64,000 nt of DNA from Kiloniella majae. GTDB taxonomy: Bacteria > Pseudomonadota > Alphaproteobacteria > Kiloniellales > Kiloniellaceae. Both the position numbers and the translations under genes were made by a program. This document shows, piece after piece, positions 7,254 to 15,809 of this stretch (within the stretch, counting starts at the first letter, position 1; each line of letters begins with the position of its first letter). Location: assembly GCF_002118315.1 (NCBI RefSeq), contig NZ_MTSZ01000002.1, positions 372,001 through 436,000 of the forward strand. Direction: 5' to 3'. The notes beneath the pieces were generated by a model that did not search any database, was not told the origin of the DNA, and saw only the letters and a program-made list of their open reading frames with translations.

Positions 7254-8033
7254 TTAAGCTTTGCCGTGCTCACGGGTAAATACAAACTCTGATGCATTTG
7301 AAAGATCAGATCGGTAAGAATACCCCCCGGCAGTAAAATCTTTTAGCCCCACAGCCTTATCAATTCGCCCTTGAATAATAAATCGTGCCATCATACCGCG
7401 TGCGCGTTTTGCTGGGAAACTGATGATTTTAGCGACCCCATCTTTAACTTCCTTAAAGACAGGTGTAATGACCGTGGCCTCTAATTTATCTTTCTTCACA
7501 GCTTTAAAATACTCATTCGAAGCCACATTGACCAATATTCTATCACGATGACCTGCAAGCTGAGTGTTCAATTCTTTGCTGATTTGATCGCCCCAGAAAT
7601 CATAAAGATCTTCGCCATGGGGATTTCGAAGCTTTGTTCCCATCTCCAAACGGTATGGCTGCATTAAATCAAGAGGACGAAGCACCCCGTAAAGCCCAGA
7701 GAGAATACGAAGATGGTCTTGAGCATATCTTAATTCATCTTCACTCAGGCTTTCAGCATCAAGACCGACATATGTATCTCCCTTGAAGGTATCAACAGCG
7801 ACCTTGGCGTTATCCTGAGTAAAAGGGAAAGAAAAATTCCGATAACGCTGATAATTTAAATCAGCCAGGTTTTCACTGATACTCATCAAATTACGAAGAT
7901 CTGCACGGGTTAGATCTTTCGCTACAGAAAGAAGGTCCTGTATTTGGTTCTCGAACACGGGTTGAGACGTCAGGAAATCAATTTTAGCAGCACTCTCATC
8001 TAGTTTTTTTGCAGGAGAAACGACAGCTAACAT
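7254..8033 (-). CDS. yaaA: YaaA-family peroxide stress resistance protein
   Basis: This 259-residue protein matches YaaA (DUF328) over its whole length. It opens with MLAVVSPAKKLD, and contains LSGLYGVLRPLDLMQPYRLEMGT, then VNVASNEYF and SFPAKRARG. In Escherichia coli, YaaA belongs to the OxyR regulon and lowers free iron during hydrogen peroxide stress, with DNA-binding reported for its fold. A GAGG ribosome binding site lies five bases before the ATG. The gene is divergent from the hydrolase-OsmC fusion, itself linked to organic peroxide defence by its OsmC domain, so the shared 228-bp region could serve both. No OxyR site was recognised. Confidence 0.92.
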   Translation of the reverse strand: MLAVVSPAKKLDESAAKIDFLTSQPVFENQIQDLLSVAKDLTRADLRNLMSISENLADLNYQRYRNFSFPFTQDNAKVAVDTFKGDTYVGLDAESLSEDELRYAQDHLRILSGLYGVLRPLDLMQPYRLEMGTKLRNPHGEDLYDFWGDQISKELNTQLAGHRDRILVNVASNEYFKAVKKDKLEATVITPVFKEVKDGVAKIISFPAKRARGMMARFIIQGRIDKAVGLKDFTAGGYSYRSDLSNASEFVFTREHGKA

Positions 8034-8261
8034 AAGGACCTCAAAATTTTAGATTTAAAGAATTTCTATTTCCTCCATAAGGTAAGAACTAAAACCTGAT
8101 CAAACAAGAACCATAATAACGTTACAGATGTTTTTTCGGTTATTACAACAATCACACCATCAATCACAGGCGATCACTAAAACCTTACATCCCAAATTTC
8201 TTTACACGTGCTAGTATTCACCTCCCAACCCCCGTCTCCACACAATCCAGCGGATACATTC

Positions 8262-9491
8262 ATGCAGCGCATCAAGCTTACTTTTGAAAATACTCAAGGA
8301 AATGAACTCTCAGGGGCCCTAGAACTGCCCAACCAGAAACCTTTGGGATATGCCCTTTTTGCCCACTGTTTTTCCTGCGGTAAAGATATCCCCGCAGCAA
8401 CACGGATCAGCCGTAGTCTCGTGGAAAAGGGATTTGCAGTATTGCGCTTTGACTTTACCGGACTTGGGGGAAGTAACGGTGATTTTGGTAACACTAACTT
8501 CTCATCCAATGTTGCAGACTTAGTCGCGGCATCAAAATTACTTAAAGAACAGTATCAAGCACCCAGCCTGCTAATTGGTCATAGCCTTGGCGGTGCCGCA
8601 GTCCTCGCCGCTGCAAAGGACATTCCCGAAGCCGAAGCCGTAATCACGATTGGCGCACCAAGTGATCCAGAACATGTAAGTCATCTTTTCTCAGATCAGG
8701 TAGAAACAATTGAGAACGAAGGCGTCGCCCCTGTTCAACTGGGCAGCAGAACTTTTAATATAACCAAACAATTCCTGACCGATATCTCTAACCACAATAT
8801 GAAAGAACACATCGGTAATCTGAGAAAAGCATTGTTAGTGTTTCACTCACCACGCGATACCACTGTCAGCATTGACGAAGCGAGCAAGATTTTTACAGCT
8901 GCCAAACATCCCAGAAGTTTCATCTCGTTGGATCAGGCTGATCACCTACTAACTAATGCAGCCGATGCAGCCTATGTTGGACATACAATTGCAGCTTGGG
9001 TAGAACGCTATCTATCGTCCTCCTCTTCTCCTCATGAAAGTACGCCCGAACCAGAAAAAGGGCATGTCATCGTCAAGGAAGAGAACAAAGCCTTCTTAAG
9101 ACATATAAAAACAGATCATCACAACTGGCTTGCGGATGAACCCTTGACGATGGGTGGCGGCAATCAGGGACCAGATCCTTACGAAATGTTACTGGCGGCA
9201 CTGGGTGCTTGTACATCAATGACAATCCGAATGTACGCCAATCATAAACAATGGCCGCTTGAAGATCTGGATGTTGAATTAGCCCACACAAGAGAACATT
9301 GTCAGGATAGCGCAGATTGCGAACAATCAGGACGACAAATCGACGTCATTTCCCGCAACATCACCCTCGTCGGTGAAAAGCTTACAGACGAACAACGCCA
9401 ACGCTTGCTAGAAATTGCCGGAAAATGTCCAGTTCATAAGACGCTGGAAAACAAAATTGTTGTGCAGGACAAATTGGTAGATAATTCTTAG
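8262..9491 (+). CDS. Bifunctional alpha/beta hydrolase - OsmC family fusion protein
   Basis: The 409-residue product joins two domains. Residues about 1-255 form an alpha/beta hydrolase with an oxyanion-region FAHCFSCGKD, nucleophile elbow GHSLGG and a late His in DQADHLL. Residues about 275-405 form an OsmC-like domain, with GGGNQGPDPYEMLLAALGAC and the second conserved cysteine in GKCPVHKTL. OsmC proteins reduce organic hydroperoxides with two cysteines. The hydrolase may release a peroxide or lipid substrate. This fusion is found in other proteobacteria. I use the ATG at 8262 because the alternative upstream GTG adds 18 unconserved-looking residues and has no clear ribosome binding site. 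Confidence 0.88.
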   Translation: MQRIKLTFENTQGNELSGALELPNQKPLGYALFAHCFSCGKDIPAATRISRSLVEKGFAVLRFDFTGLGGSNGDFGNTNFSSNVADLVAASKLLKEQYQAPSLLIGHSLGGAAVLAAAKDIPEAEAVITIGAPSDPEHVSHLFSDQVETIENEGVAPVQLGSRTFNITKQFLTDISNHNMKEHIGNLRKALLVFHSPRDTTVSIDEASKIFTAAKHPRSFISLDQADHLLTNAADAAYVGHTIAAWVERYLSSSSSPHESTPEPEKGHVIVKEENKAFLRHIKTDHHNWLADEPLTMGGGNQGPDPYEMLLAALGACTSMTIRMYANHKQWPLEDLDVELAHTREHCQDSADCEQSGRQIDVISRNITLVGEKLTDEQRQRLLEIAGKCPVHKTLENKIVVQDKLVDNS

Positions 9492-9526
9492 CCTATCTTT
9501 TCCCCTTCAACAAAGAGTAGCTTTTT

Positions 9527-9916
9527 ATGACAAAAACCCCAGTGGTTCCTAAAGACTTGCAAGAAAATTACACCTCTTGGCACTTTTCTCCCGCAATAAT
9601 CAGCGGAGACTTCCTTTTTTGTGCTGGCTGTACCGGACGTCGTCTTGATGGGACGATCTCTCCAGATATTGCAGGCCAAGCCGAGCAATCTTTTCTCACC
9701 ATAGAAAAATCGCTTAAAGAGGCAGGACTTACCTTTGATAATATTGTGGAGATGACCACCTATCATGTAGGCTTACAAGAACATCTGTCTGATTTCATGA
9801 CTGTTAAAGATAAATTTATTAGACAACCTTATCCGGCTTGGACAGCAATAGGTGTATCTGAACTCGCTGTATCAGGGGCAATTATCGAAATAAAGGTAAT
9901 CGCAAACCGTAACTAA
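9527..9916 (+). CDS. Rid (YjgF/YER057c/UK114) family protein
   Basis: This 129-residue protein has the Rid fold, with GDFLFCAGCTGRRLDG and a middle helix GQAEQSFLTIEKSLKEAG. The C-terminal strand is AIIEIKVIAN. In RidA itself, a conserved Arg in a PARS/T motif binds the 2-aminoacrylate carboxylate. Here the equivalent place reads YPAWTAIG, so a Trp replaces it. The protein is therefore unlikely to be a canonical enamine deaminase and probably belongs to another Rid subgroup. It lies 35 bp after the hydrolase-OsmC gene and may be cotranscribed with it. Confidence 0.85.
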   Translation: MTKTPVVPKDLQENYTSWHFSPAIISGDFLFCAGCTGRRLDGTISPDIAGQAEQSFLTIEKSLKEAGLTFDNIVEMTTYHVGLQEHLSDFMTVKDKFIRQPYPAWTAIGVSELAVSGAIIEIKVIANRN

Positions 9917-9988
9917 TAAATATAAGCTTGAACCTCCATCAATCAAATTATATATAATCCATATACAAAACATATACGGATTCGTTAA

Positions 9989-10246
9989 ATGGGAATTGTA
10001 AAGGTATCCAGCGAAACACATGAAAATATTCGTATCGCAAGCAAAGCCATGACCAGATCAATTAATGCCCAGGCAGAACATTGGATGAAGGTTGGTATGC
10101 TTGCGGAAAGAAACCCGGGGTTTAATTATGGCGAGATCCTCTCTCTACTTCTAAAAGAAGCAGAACAATCCAGCCAACCGGAAAATCAAAATACGCGAGT
10201 GAATAAAACCCCCAAGAACCAAGTCAATACAAACACTGGCAACTAA
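9989..10246 (+). CDS. ParD-like antitoxin family protein
   Basis: This 85-residue protein (MGIVKVSSETHENIRIASKA at the start) resembles the ParD_like family formerly called DUF3423. An N-terminal segment suits a ribbon-helix-helix DNA-binding fold (RSINAQAEHWMKVGMLAE), followed by a disordered, Asn/Gln-rich tail. Its stop codon shares one base with the start of the methionine aminopeptidase gene (TAATG), so the two are translationally coupled. Members of this family are often found beside a methionine aminopeptidase. It may regulate its partner, or repress the shared operon, but no toxin-type partner is present. Confidence 0.75.
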   Translation: MGIVKVSSETHENIRIASKAMTRSINAQAEHWMKVGMLAERNPGFNYGEILSLLLKEAEQSSQPENQNTRVNKTPKNQVNTNTGN

Positions 10247-11040
10247 TGCAACAACCCGTCATTAAAACAGTCGCAGAGATTGAGAAGATGCGTCTTGCTG
10301 GCGCACTTACCGCCCAAGTTCTCGATCAGGTCAAAGGTATTATTACGCCCGGGATCTCAACAATGGAGATCAATGATTTTTGCGATGACTTCATTCAATA
10401 CCAGTTGAGTGCTGTACCGGGAAGCAAAGGCCAGTACAACTATCCCTTTGCAGTCAATACATCAGTTAATCATGTTATATGCCACGGCATACCATCGAAA
10501 TCTGCAAAACTTAAAAAAGGCGATATCATCAATGTCGATTTAACCGTTTTAAAAGATGGCTATTACGGTGATAGCAGCAAGATGTTTACAGTTGGCAAAA
10601 CCCAACCACATGCACTAAAGCTAATCGACATCACACGGGAATGTTTGTATCAGGCTATAAAAATCGTAAAACCCGGCAATACCTTTGGGGATATTGGTTT
10701 TACCATCCAATCTCTCGCTGAAAAAAACGGGTACTCCGTTGTTCGGGAGTTTTGTGGCCATGGTATTGGCTCAAAAATGCATGAGCCCCCAGAGGTCAGA
10801 CACTACGGAAAGCCTGGAGAAGGCATCGTTCTCAAAGAAGGTATGACCTTTACAATTGAGCCCATGATCAATCAGGGAAAGGCAGCAATAAGGCAGCATC
10901 CTGATGGTTGGACAGTATCAACAAAAGACAGACGCTTATCAGCCCAATGTGAGCACACAATACTGGTAACAGCCACAGGATATGAAATCTTGACCTATCG
11001 CGATGAAGAGAAAGAGTTTATACCGAGGACAACGTCGTAA
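10246..11040 (+). CDS. map: Type I methionine aminopeptidase
   Basis: This 264-residue protein has the full type I MetAP core. The five metal ligands are present: Asp in INVDLTV, Asp in GYYGDSSKMF, His in CGHGIG, Glu in TIEPM and Glu in QCEHTI. It removes the initiator Met from nascent proteins. It overlaps the ParD-like gene by one base. Most bacteria have an essential map near ribosomal protein genes. This copy, in a non-ribosomal context, may be a second, conditionally used enzyme. The catalytic set is intact, so an active peptidase is expected. Confidence 0.9.
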   Translation: MQQPVIKTVAEIEKMRLAGALTAQVLDQVKGIITPGISTMEINDFCDDFIQYQLSAVPGSKGQYNYPFAVNTSVNHVICHGIPSKSAKLKKGDIINVDLTVLKDGYYGDSSKMFTVGKTQPHALKLIDITRECLYQAIKIVKPGNTFGDIGFTIQSLAEKNGYSVVREFCGHGIGSKMHEPPEVRHYGKPGEGIVLKEGMTFTIEPMINQGKAAIRQHPDGWTVSTKDRRLSAQCEHTILVTATGYEILTYRDEEKEFIPRTTS

Positions 11041-11066
11041 ATTGTGACAATGGCATAAGTGGCAAT

Positions 11067-11483
11067 TTAGCCACCTAACCGCTTGCCCATACTAACGCGA
11101 GGTTCAACGCAGTAGCCAAGGCTTTCATATAGCTTCACAGCCCCTTCATTGCCATCGCGTACTTGTAAATTCAATTTCGTACAGCCAAGAGAAACAAGCT
11201 CCTTTTCGGCAAGAGCAAGTAGCTTACTGGCAATTCCTTTGCGTCTATGTGTCGGTGTAACAACAACACTATATATCCAGCCACGACGACCATCATAGCC
11301 CGCCATGACGGTTCCCACAATTGCCCCGCTGTCCTCAACAACAAAGATTAGCCCCGGTTGATAACTCTGCTTGTTATCCAGAATATCAGCCGCTTTATTC
11401 CAAGGTGCTGGATTGGGATCATCTTCTTGCCATAAACGAATTACACCTCCCCTGTCTTCTGGTTTATAAGACCTGATATCCAT
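11067..11483 (-). CDS. GNAT family N-acetyltransferase (YpeA-like)
   Basis: This 138-residue single-domain GNAT has the acetyl-CoA pyrophosphate-binding loop RRKGIASKLL and the C-terminal strand-loop GAVKLYESLGY. It resembles YpeA-type acetyltransferases. Two adjacent ATG codons are possible. I use the second because the GAGG site is then five bases away rather than two. The acceptor substrate cannot be predicted. The gene is convergent with the map gene upstream in the window and divergent from the FMN riboswitch. Confidence 0.82.
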   Translation of the reverse strand: MDIRSYKPEDRGGVIRLWQEDDPNPAPWNKAADILDNKQSYQPGLIFVVEDSGAIVGTVMAGYDGRRGWIYSVVVTPTHRRKGIASKLLALAEKELVSLGCTKLNLQVRDGNEGAVKLYESLGYCVEPRVSMGKRLGG

Positions 11484-11641
11484 CATTTCCTCTTTATCAC
11501 ACTATCGTTGCCTGATGCTTCCTTGAACAAGTCGCATATTTTGTCAAAATTGGCGGTTTCCGACTTGCCTAGCTCAAAGATATTGGTCTAGGGTTAGCAC
11601 ACTTGAAAGAAGTTTCTTTTGAGTATGTGCAATTAGGCGCT

Positions 11642-11818
11642 TGTTCTCAGGGCAGGGTGAAATTCCCGACCGGCGGTAACTTTTAGATACAGTATGTAGA
11701 AAAAAGAAGCCCGCGAGCGCCCTTGGTTTTAAGATCTTTCAAGATCGAAGAATCAAGGGGTCAGCAGATCTGGTGAAACTCCAGAGCCGACGGTAACAGT
11801 CCGGATGGGAGAGGATAG
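11642..11818 (+). ncRNA. FMN riboswitch (RFN element)
   Basis: The conserved RFN blocks are present in order: AGGGCAGGGTGAAATTCCCG, ACCGGCGGTA, AGCCCGCGAGCGC, then CAGATCTGGTGAAACTCCAG and ACAGTCCGGATGGGAGAGG. A variable stem lies between the third and fourth blocks. The element precedes ribB by about 130 bases and is expected to turn ribB expression off when FMN is plentiful, by a transcriptional or translational mechanism that cannot be decided here. The bases between about 11487 and 11641 hold the promoter region and no gene. Confidence 0.96.
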
Positions 11819-11950
11819 GCAGGAATAAGCATCGCGATAAGCCTGTTTGTTCTGCGTGTGCGGATGAGCTGTATCTTTGACAGATGTCGTCATTCGCCCT
11901 TTCTGAACACGCCCTGATTCTGGTTACGCCGCTTATTAGGAGTGACAACC

Positions 11951-12640
11951 ATGAATCAGATCGCAAACGATCATAGTAATACTCACCAGTCTCTGCTGGC
12001 GCAGTTCGGCACGCCATACGAAAGAGTAGAAAAAGCTCTTTCTTCTATGCGTGCAGGCAAGGGAGTCCTCGTCGTTGATGACGAAGACCGTGAAAATGAA
12101 GGCGATCTTATTTTCGCTGCAGAGACTCTCACCAATGAACAAATGGCAATGCTCATCCGCGAATGCAGCGGCATTGTCTGTCTCTGCATGACGGATGAAA
12201 AACTTCGCAGTCTAGATTTGCCGCAGATGGTGCAGGACAACAACTCATCAATGGGAACAGGTTTTACCGTCACCATCGAAGCTAAGGTTGGCGTCACCAC
12301 CGGCGTATCTGCAGCAGACCGCGTGACAACAGTTAAAACTGCAATTGCTGATGACTGTAAACCCGATGATTTGGCTCGCCCGGGTCATGTATTCCCTTTA
12401 CGGGCCATGGCTGGCGGGGTTCTAACCCGTCAAGGACACACAGAAGCAACCTGTGATCTGTCAGCAATGGCTGGATGGAAACCTGCTGGTGTTTTATGCG
12501 AAGTGACCAACCCGGATGGCACAATGGCTCGTCTGCCCGAAATCATTGAATTCGGACAAAAACACGATCTGCCTGTTGTATCCATTGACGATATTATCTT
12601 GTACCGCAAGAAAACAGAAACGGCTGCAATCGCCGTGTAA
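11951..12640 (+). CDS. ribB: 3,4-dihydroxy-2-butanone 4-phosphate synthase
   Basis: This 229-residue protein converts ribulose 5-phosphate to 3,4-dihydroxy-2-butanone 4-phosphate and formate, for riboflavin synthesis. Signature motifs are [12 protein letters not shown], the substrate-binding segment [11 protein letters not shown], and RPGHVFPL followed by RQGHTEA. There is no GTP cyclohydrolase II (RibA) domain, so this is the stand-alone form. I start at the ATG at 11951 (AGGAG eight bases upstream). A GTG nine bases earlier overlaps that site. An FMN riboswitch lies directly upstream and a terminator directly downstream, so the gene is a single-cistron unit. Confidence 0.96.
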   Translation: MNQIANDHSNTHQSLLAQFGTPYERVEKALSSMRAGKGVLVVDDEDRENEGDLIFAAETLTNEQMAMLIRECSGIVCLCMTDEKLRSLDLPQMVQDNNSSMGTGFTVTIEAKVGVTTGVSAADRVTTVKTAIADDCKPDDLARPGHVFPLRAMAGGVLTRQGHTEATCDLSAMAGWKPAGVLCEVTNPDGTMARLPEIIEFGQKHDLPVVSIDDIILYRKKTETAAIAV

Positions 12641-12671
12641 AATAGACGGTAATTTCTTTGCTCACTATCCT

Positions 12672-12702
12672 AAAAAGGCCTCTTACACCTAAGGGGCCTT
12701 TT
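12672..12702 (+). terminator. Terminator after ribB
   Basis: The stem AAAGGCCTC/GGGGCCTTT is followed by T-rich sequence, directly downstream of ribB. Confidence 0.85.
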
Positions 12703-12816
12703 TCTTTTTGCCCCTTTTTTTGAATTTCCCCTTTTTTGAATTACAGGGCAAGAATCAGATGTTCTAGAAAATTATTCTTTGGTTATCTCTTATAAACATT
12801 AAGTATGGAGGTATCT

Positions 12817-13302
12817 ATGTCAGCACAAAAACCCAATGTAAAATTTATTGCAATTCCGACAGAGCATGCACGTCACATTCAAGCCGGTGGTAAAGATGAG
12901 AACGGCTTAGTTCCTGAGAAGTTAATCTCTGACGGGAATGGTTTTCCCTGTCGCCATTGCCTGAAAGGAATTGAAAAGGATGAAGAAGTGCTGGTAATTT
13001 CCTATCGCCCTTTTCCACAGAAGCAACCCTATGCTGAATCCGGCCCTATTTTCCTCCACAGCAAAACTTGTGAAGTTCACCACAGTAACGGAAATATTCC
13101 AGATAACATTCAATCCCAGGGAATAACGCTAATCCGCGGCTACAATAGTGATAACAAGATCGTTTACGGCACCGGTAAAACGATCAAATCATCTGATATT
13201 AAGGCAGAAGCTCTAAAAATGTTCGAAGCAGATAACATTGCCTATGTACACGCAAGATCCGCTACGAATAATTGCTTTACCTGCCGTATTGAACGTGCTT
13301 GA
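12817..13302 (+). CDS. DUF1203 family protein
   Basis: This 161-residue soluble protein matches DUF1203. The family core is visible as GNGFPCRHCLKGIEKDEEVL followed by SYRPF, then PYAESGPIFLH with a nearby Cys. The cysteines of CRHC and the later SKTCEVHH could bind a metal, but no function is established for the family. I start at the second ATG (12817), five bases after GGAGG. The first ATG overlaps that site. The gene has its own terminator and sits between ribB and the convergent lipoprotein genes, so nothing in the context suggests a pathway. Confidence 0.82.
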   Translation: MSAQKPNVKFIAIPTEHARHIQAGGKDENGLVPEKLISDGNGFPCRHCLKGIEKDEEVLVISYRPFPQKQPYAESGPIFLHSKTCEVHHSNGNIPDNIQSQGITLIRGYNSDNKIVYGTGKTIKSSDIKAEALKMFEADNIAYVHARSATNNCFTCRIERA

Positions 13303-13332
13303 TTTTAGACTAACTAGATCGTAGCAAAATAT

Positions 13333-13364
13333 AAAAGCCCTGTGTTTAAACAGGGCTTTTGTTT
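13333..13364. terminator. Bidirectional terminator between DUF1203 and FlgO-like genes
   Basis: AAAAGCCCTG and CAGGGCTTTT form a perfect 10-bp stem with an 8-base loop. T-rich sequence on the + strand and the A-run opening the stem let it serve both convergent genes. Confidence 0.85.
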
Positions 13365-13383
13365 CTTTAACGAACGCTCCTAG

Positions 13384-13959
13384 TTACTGAACAAGAACCC
13401 ATCCGCCATTCGTTTTCTTGGGTAACATAGAAGCAATATCTGCATCTTTTTCAATTCGAAAATCTGTGGCTGAGAGAATGCGGCCATCCCCAGCGCGGAG
13501 TAGGCGCAGATTAACAAAAACACTATGCTCACTGATAGAATAGGTTCCAGTTAAAACAGCCTGAGCATTCTGTCGTCCCGCCAAAAAGGCAAGATCTCTG
13601 GAAAGCATCAATTCGCCTTGCCTTGGGCGAACAGCGAGTGAATCACGCATTTTAACCTCTGAAACACTGTATCCCAGTTGAGCAATACGACCTGAAAGCT
13701 GTTCACTGACTGTACGTCCAAATGTCGAGCTGGTCTCCAGCGCATCGATATCAACAATCGAAGCAACAAGAACGGATGCATTTTGATCCAAGACTTGGTT
13801 AGAAGTCATCACAAGGGTATCAGCAGCACGATAAACTTCCGGTAATAGCTCTACAGTTACTTCTGATTTTTCAACAGGCTCACTATAGATGTTAAGAGAT
13901 TCAGGCGAACAGCCGGCTAATCCGATGAACAACACAGTTGAAAGAAAAAGACGTTTCAT
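13384..13959 (-). CDS. FlgO-domain lipoprotein
   Basis: This 191-residue protein begins with a lipoprotein signal peptide (lipobox FIGLAGC, Cys17), so it is likely anchored in the outer membrane. The mature part resembles the FlgO domain. One stretch reads VLVASIVDIDALETSSTFGR, and SEQLSGRIAQLGY and LTGTYSISEHSVFVNLRLL follow. In Vibrio, FlgO works with FlgP and FlgT at the outer-membrane base of the sheathed flagellum. No flagellar gene is present in this window, so a flagellar role is only possible. It is 12 bp downstream of a second lipoprotein gene, and the two are surely cotranscribed. Confidence 0.82.
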   Translation of the reverse strand: MKRLFLSTVLFIGLAGCSPESLNIYSEPVEKSEVTVELLPEVYRAADTLVMTSNQVLDQNASVLVASIVDIDALETSSTFGRTVSEQLSGRIAQLGYSVSEVKMRDSLAVRPRQGELMLSRDLAFLAGRQNAQAVLTGTYSISEHSVFVNLRLLRAGDGRILSATDFRIEKDADIASMLPKKTNGGWVLVQ

Positions 13960-13971
13960 TATCGTAACTCC

Positions 13972-14760
13972 CTACTGCGTCACAATGGCGATGGTTTGAA
14001 CAGGTAGCTTCTCTTCCGTCCCTGTCGCAGTTGCGCGTACAGGGCGGTCAGCAGGTAAACTGGTCATATAAAGAGAAAGCTCTTCAGGGCGTACGTAAAG
14101 GACTTCTGATTTTTGATGAACGAGCTCTGCACCATGAGCGATTGATGTCGTCAAAACCATTTCAGCGTCTGTCACAGCGCCAAAATCAATAAGTCCTCTG
14201 ACAAGTTCTGTTGCCACCAGTCCAGCACCAATTGTGCTTAACGTCCCCCAGTTACCGTACTCTTTAATACCGATAGCCGTTGCCAAGCCAAAAACTGATT
14301 CAGGTGACGCTGGTAAGCGATACCCCTCATCATCATAAAAAAAGCTTTGCACTTGATAGTTCACAATAATCGCCCCTTTGGGCGATGAAACAACCGGTAC
14401 TCCCGTTGCCAGGAGTTCGTTTTCTAAAATGCGTTTAAAGGCCCTGCTAAAAGGCATATCAAACGGACCAGGTTGAACATAAAAGGGTTTGGGGGAAGAA
14501 TAGCTAACAATCTCTTTCGTTTTGCTGTCAGTGGAAGAAGCCTCGACAACAGGCGAAACCCCAAAGTCCGGCATAGCTGCCAAATCAGAAACGATACGGG
14601 CAGAAGATCGCTGTCCGAGAAGATTCCAATCATTCCATGTGAGAACTTTATATTGGCTATGAGTCGTTTGTGGTTGCTGATCTCGTTTTACCCAAGGCTT
14701 TCCACAAGCAGAAAGGGTAAAACTGGCAACGGCCAGAAGTATCACGGCTGGCTTCAACAT
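13972..14760 (-). CDS. Lipoprotein of unknown function, partner of FlgO-like protein
   Basis: The 262-residue product starts at an ATG with GGAG seven bases upstream. Its signal peptide ends in the lipobox TLSACG (Cys near 18). The mature part contains no family I recognise. It has a Gly/Ala-rich middle (TLSTIGAGLVATELVRGLID) and a beta-rich C-terminus, a pattern seen in proteins that form large outer-membrane assemblies. It directly precedes the FlgO-like gene, so a shared outer-membrane complex is a reasonable inference. A longer in-frame start 27 bases upstream would spoil the signal peptide. Confidence 0.72.
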   Translation of the reverse strand: MLKPAVILLAVASFTLSACGKPWVKRDQQPQTTHSQYKVLTWNDWNLLGQRSSARIVSDLAAMPDFGVSPVVEASSTDSKTKEIVSYSSPKPFYVQPGPFDMPFSRAFKRILENELLATGVPVVSSPKGAIIVNYQVQSFFYDDEGYRLPASPESVFGLATAIGIKEYGNWGTLSTIGAGLVATELVRGLIDFGAVTDAEMVLTTSIAHGAELVHQKSEVLYVRPEELSLYMTSLPADRPVRATATGTEEKLPVQTIAIVTQ

Positions 14761-14929
14761 GAAGCATCTCCAATACAGATTCAACACACAGTAAACTTTG
14801 GCACTAGCATTAATGCCTAATACCTGTTTACTGATAAACTCTTTCTGTACCGTTAATTTTTGGCTGTACCGCTATTTTTTCAAATGACGCTTAACTCAAA
14901 CGTCGGTCAATTTGAACAACCAGTATGAA

Positions 14930-15562
14930 TTAATTCACGCCACCTTCAGGAACCCAGCCTGTCTGCCACTGATCAAGAGGAGACACCGTGGCATTTTCAC
15001 CGTTCTTGAAGAAAGAGCTGTCAACTGACCACATAGAAGTCTTGTTATTCTCTTTTCCGGAAACCTGTTCTAAAACTGCTGTTGCATGCAGAATATTGCC
15101 ACTAACCCAACTTCTTAGCTGTGGTTCTTGCAATGCATGATGTTTCAGCAAACCGTCTCTTTCCATAAGTGAGATAAAGTTAGACGCATTTACTGCTTCA
15201 TCGATGCAATCAAGCTGTCGATCGCCAACATCCCCCAGGAAGGTACCCGCCTTATCTTTATCTGTTCCATTTTGTTGGCCCGCAATCCGTTCAATATACC
15301 CGATAGCAACCGTTATTGCCTGACGTTCTTCTGCAGCGGAAAGATCTCTGGCTTTAAATAGTTTTTGAATTTCATGCCACTGCCCCTCATTCAATGAAAC
15401 CTGGCCTTTGTGCTGACAACCATGACCATAACAGTAGCCAATTTCATCAACAGCATAAGACGTAGATAAATGAGACAAAGCTTTCTCTGATGGTTTTGTA
15501 ACATTGCAGCCAGAAACAGCCAGTGACAAGAACACGCCAGAAATTAATAAGCCTTTGGACAC
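14930..15562 (-). CDS. Lipoprotein of unknown function
   Basis: I use a GTG start at 15562 because GGAG lies seven bases upstream and the product then begins with a clean lipoprotein signal peptide (lipobox LAVSGC). The 210-residue protein has paired cysteines in IGYCYGHGCQHKGQ and another in DRQLDCIDEAVN. A motif LLKHHALQEPQLRSW follows. I do not recognise a catalytic family. The Cys/His content suggests disulfides or a metal site in the periplasm. The gene precedes the other two lipoprotein genes on the same strand but is about 170 bp away, so it may have a separate transcript. Confidence 0.7.
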   Translation of the reverse strand: MSKGLLISGVFLSLAVSGCNVTKPSEKALSHLSTSYAVDEIGYCYGHGCQHKGQVSLNEGQWHEIQKLFKARDLSAAEERQAITVAIGYIERIAGQQNGTDKDKAGTFLGDVGDRQLDCIDEAVNASNFISLMERDGLLKHHALQEPQLRSWVSGNILHATAVLEQVSGKENNKTSMWSVDSSFFKNGENATVSPLDQWQTGWVPEGGVN

Positions 15563-15809
15563 AAGCCAACTCCATACCAATAGAAAATAATCAACAGCAC
15601 AAATGCCATTAGGCAACATCCATTGCAATAAGATATCGCCACCTCAACATTGAAAGAGATAACATTTCTGTGTTTATACCGTCAGAGATGAACGGTTATG
15701 CATGTAAAATTCTAGACAGCACAAGATAGATAAGCTACCAGCTTCATCCTGGAGATACTGATAACAACATATCAGAGCTATGATAGACAGCTCACCCAAG
15801 GAGACATCA

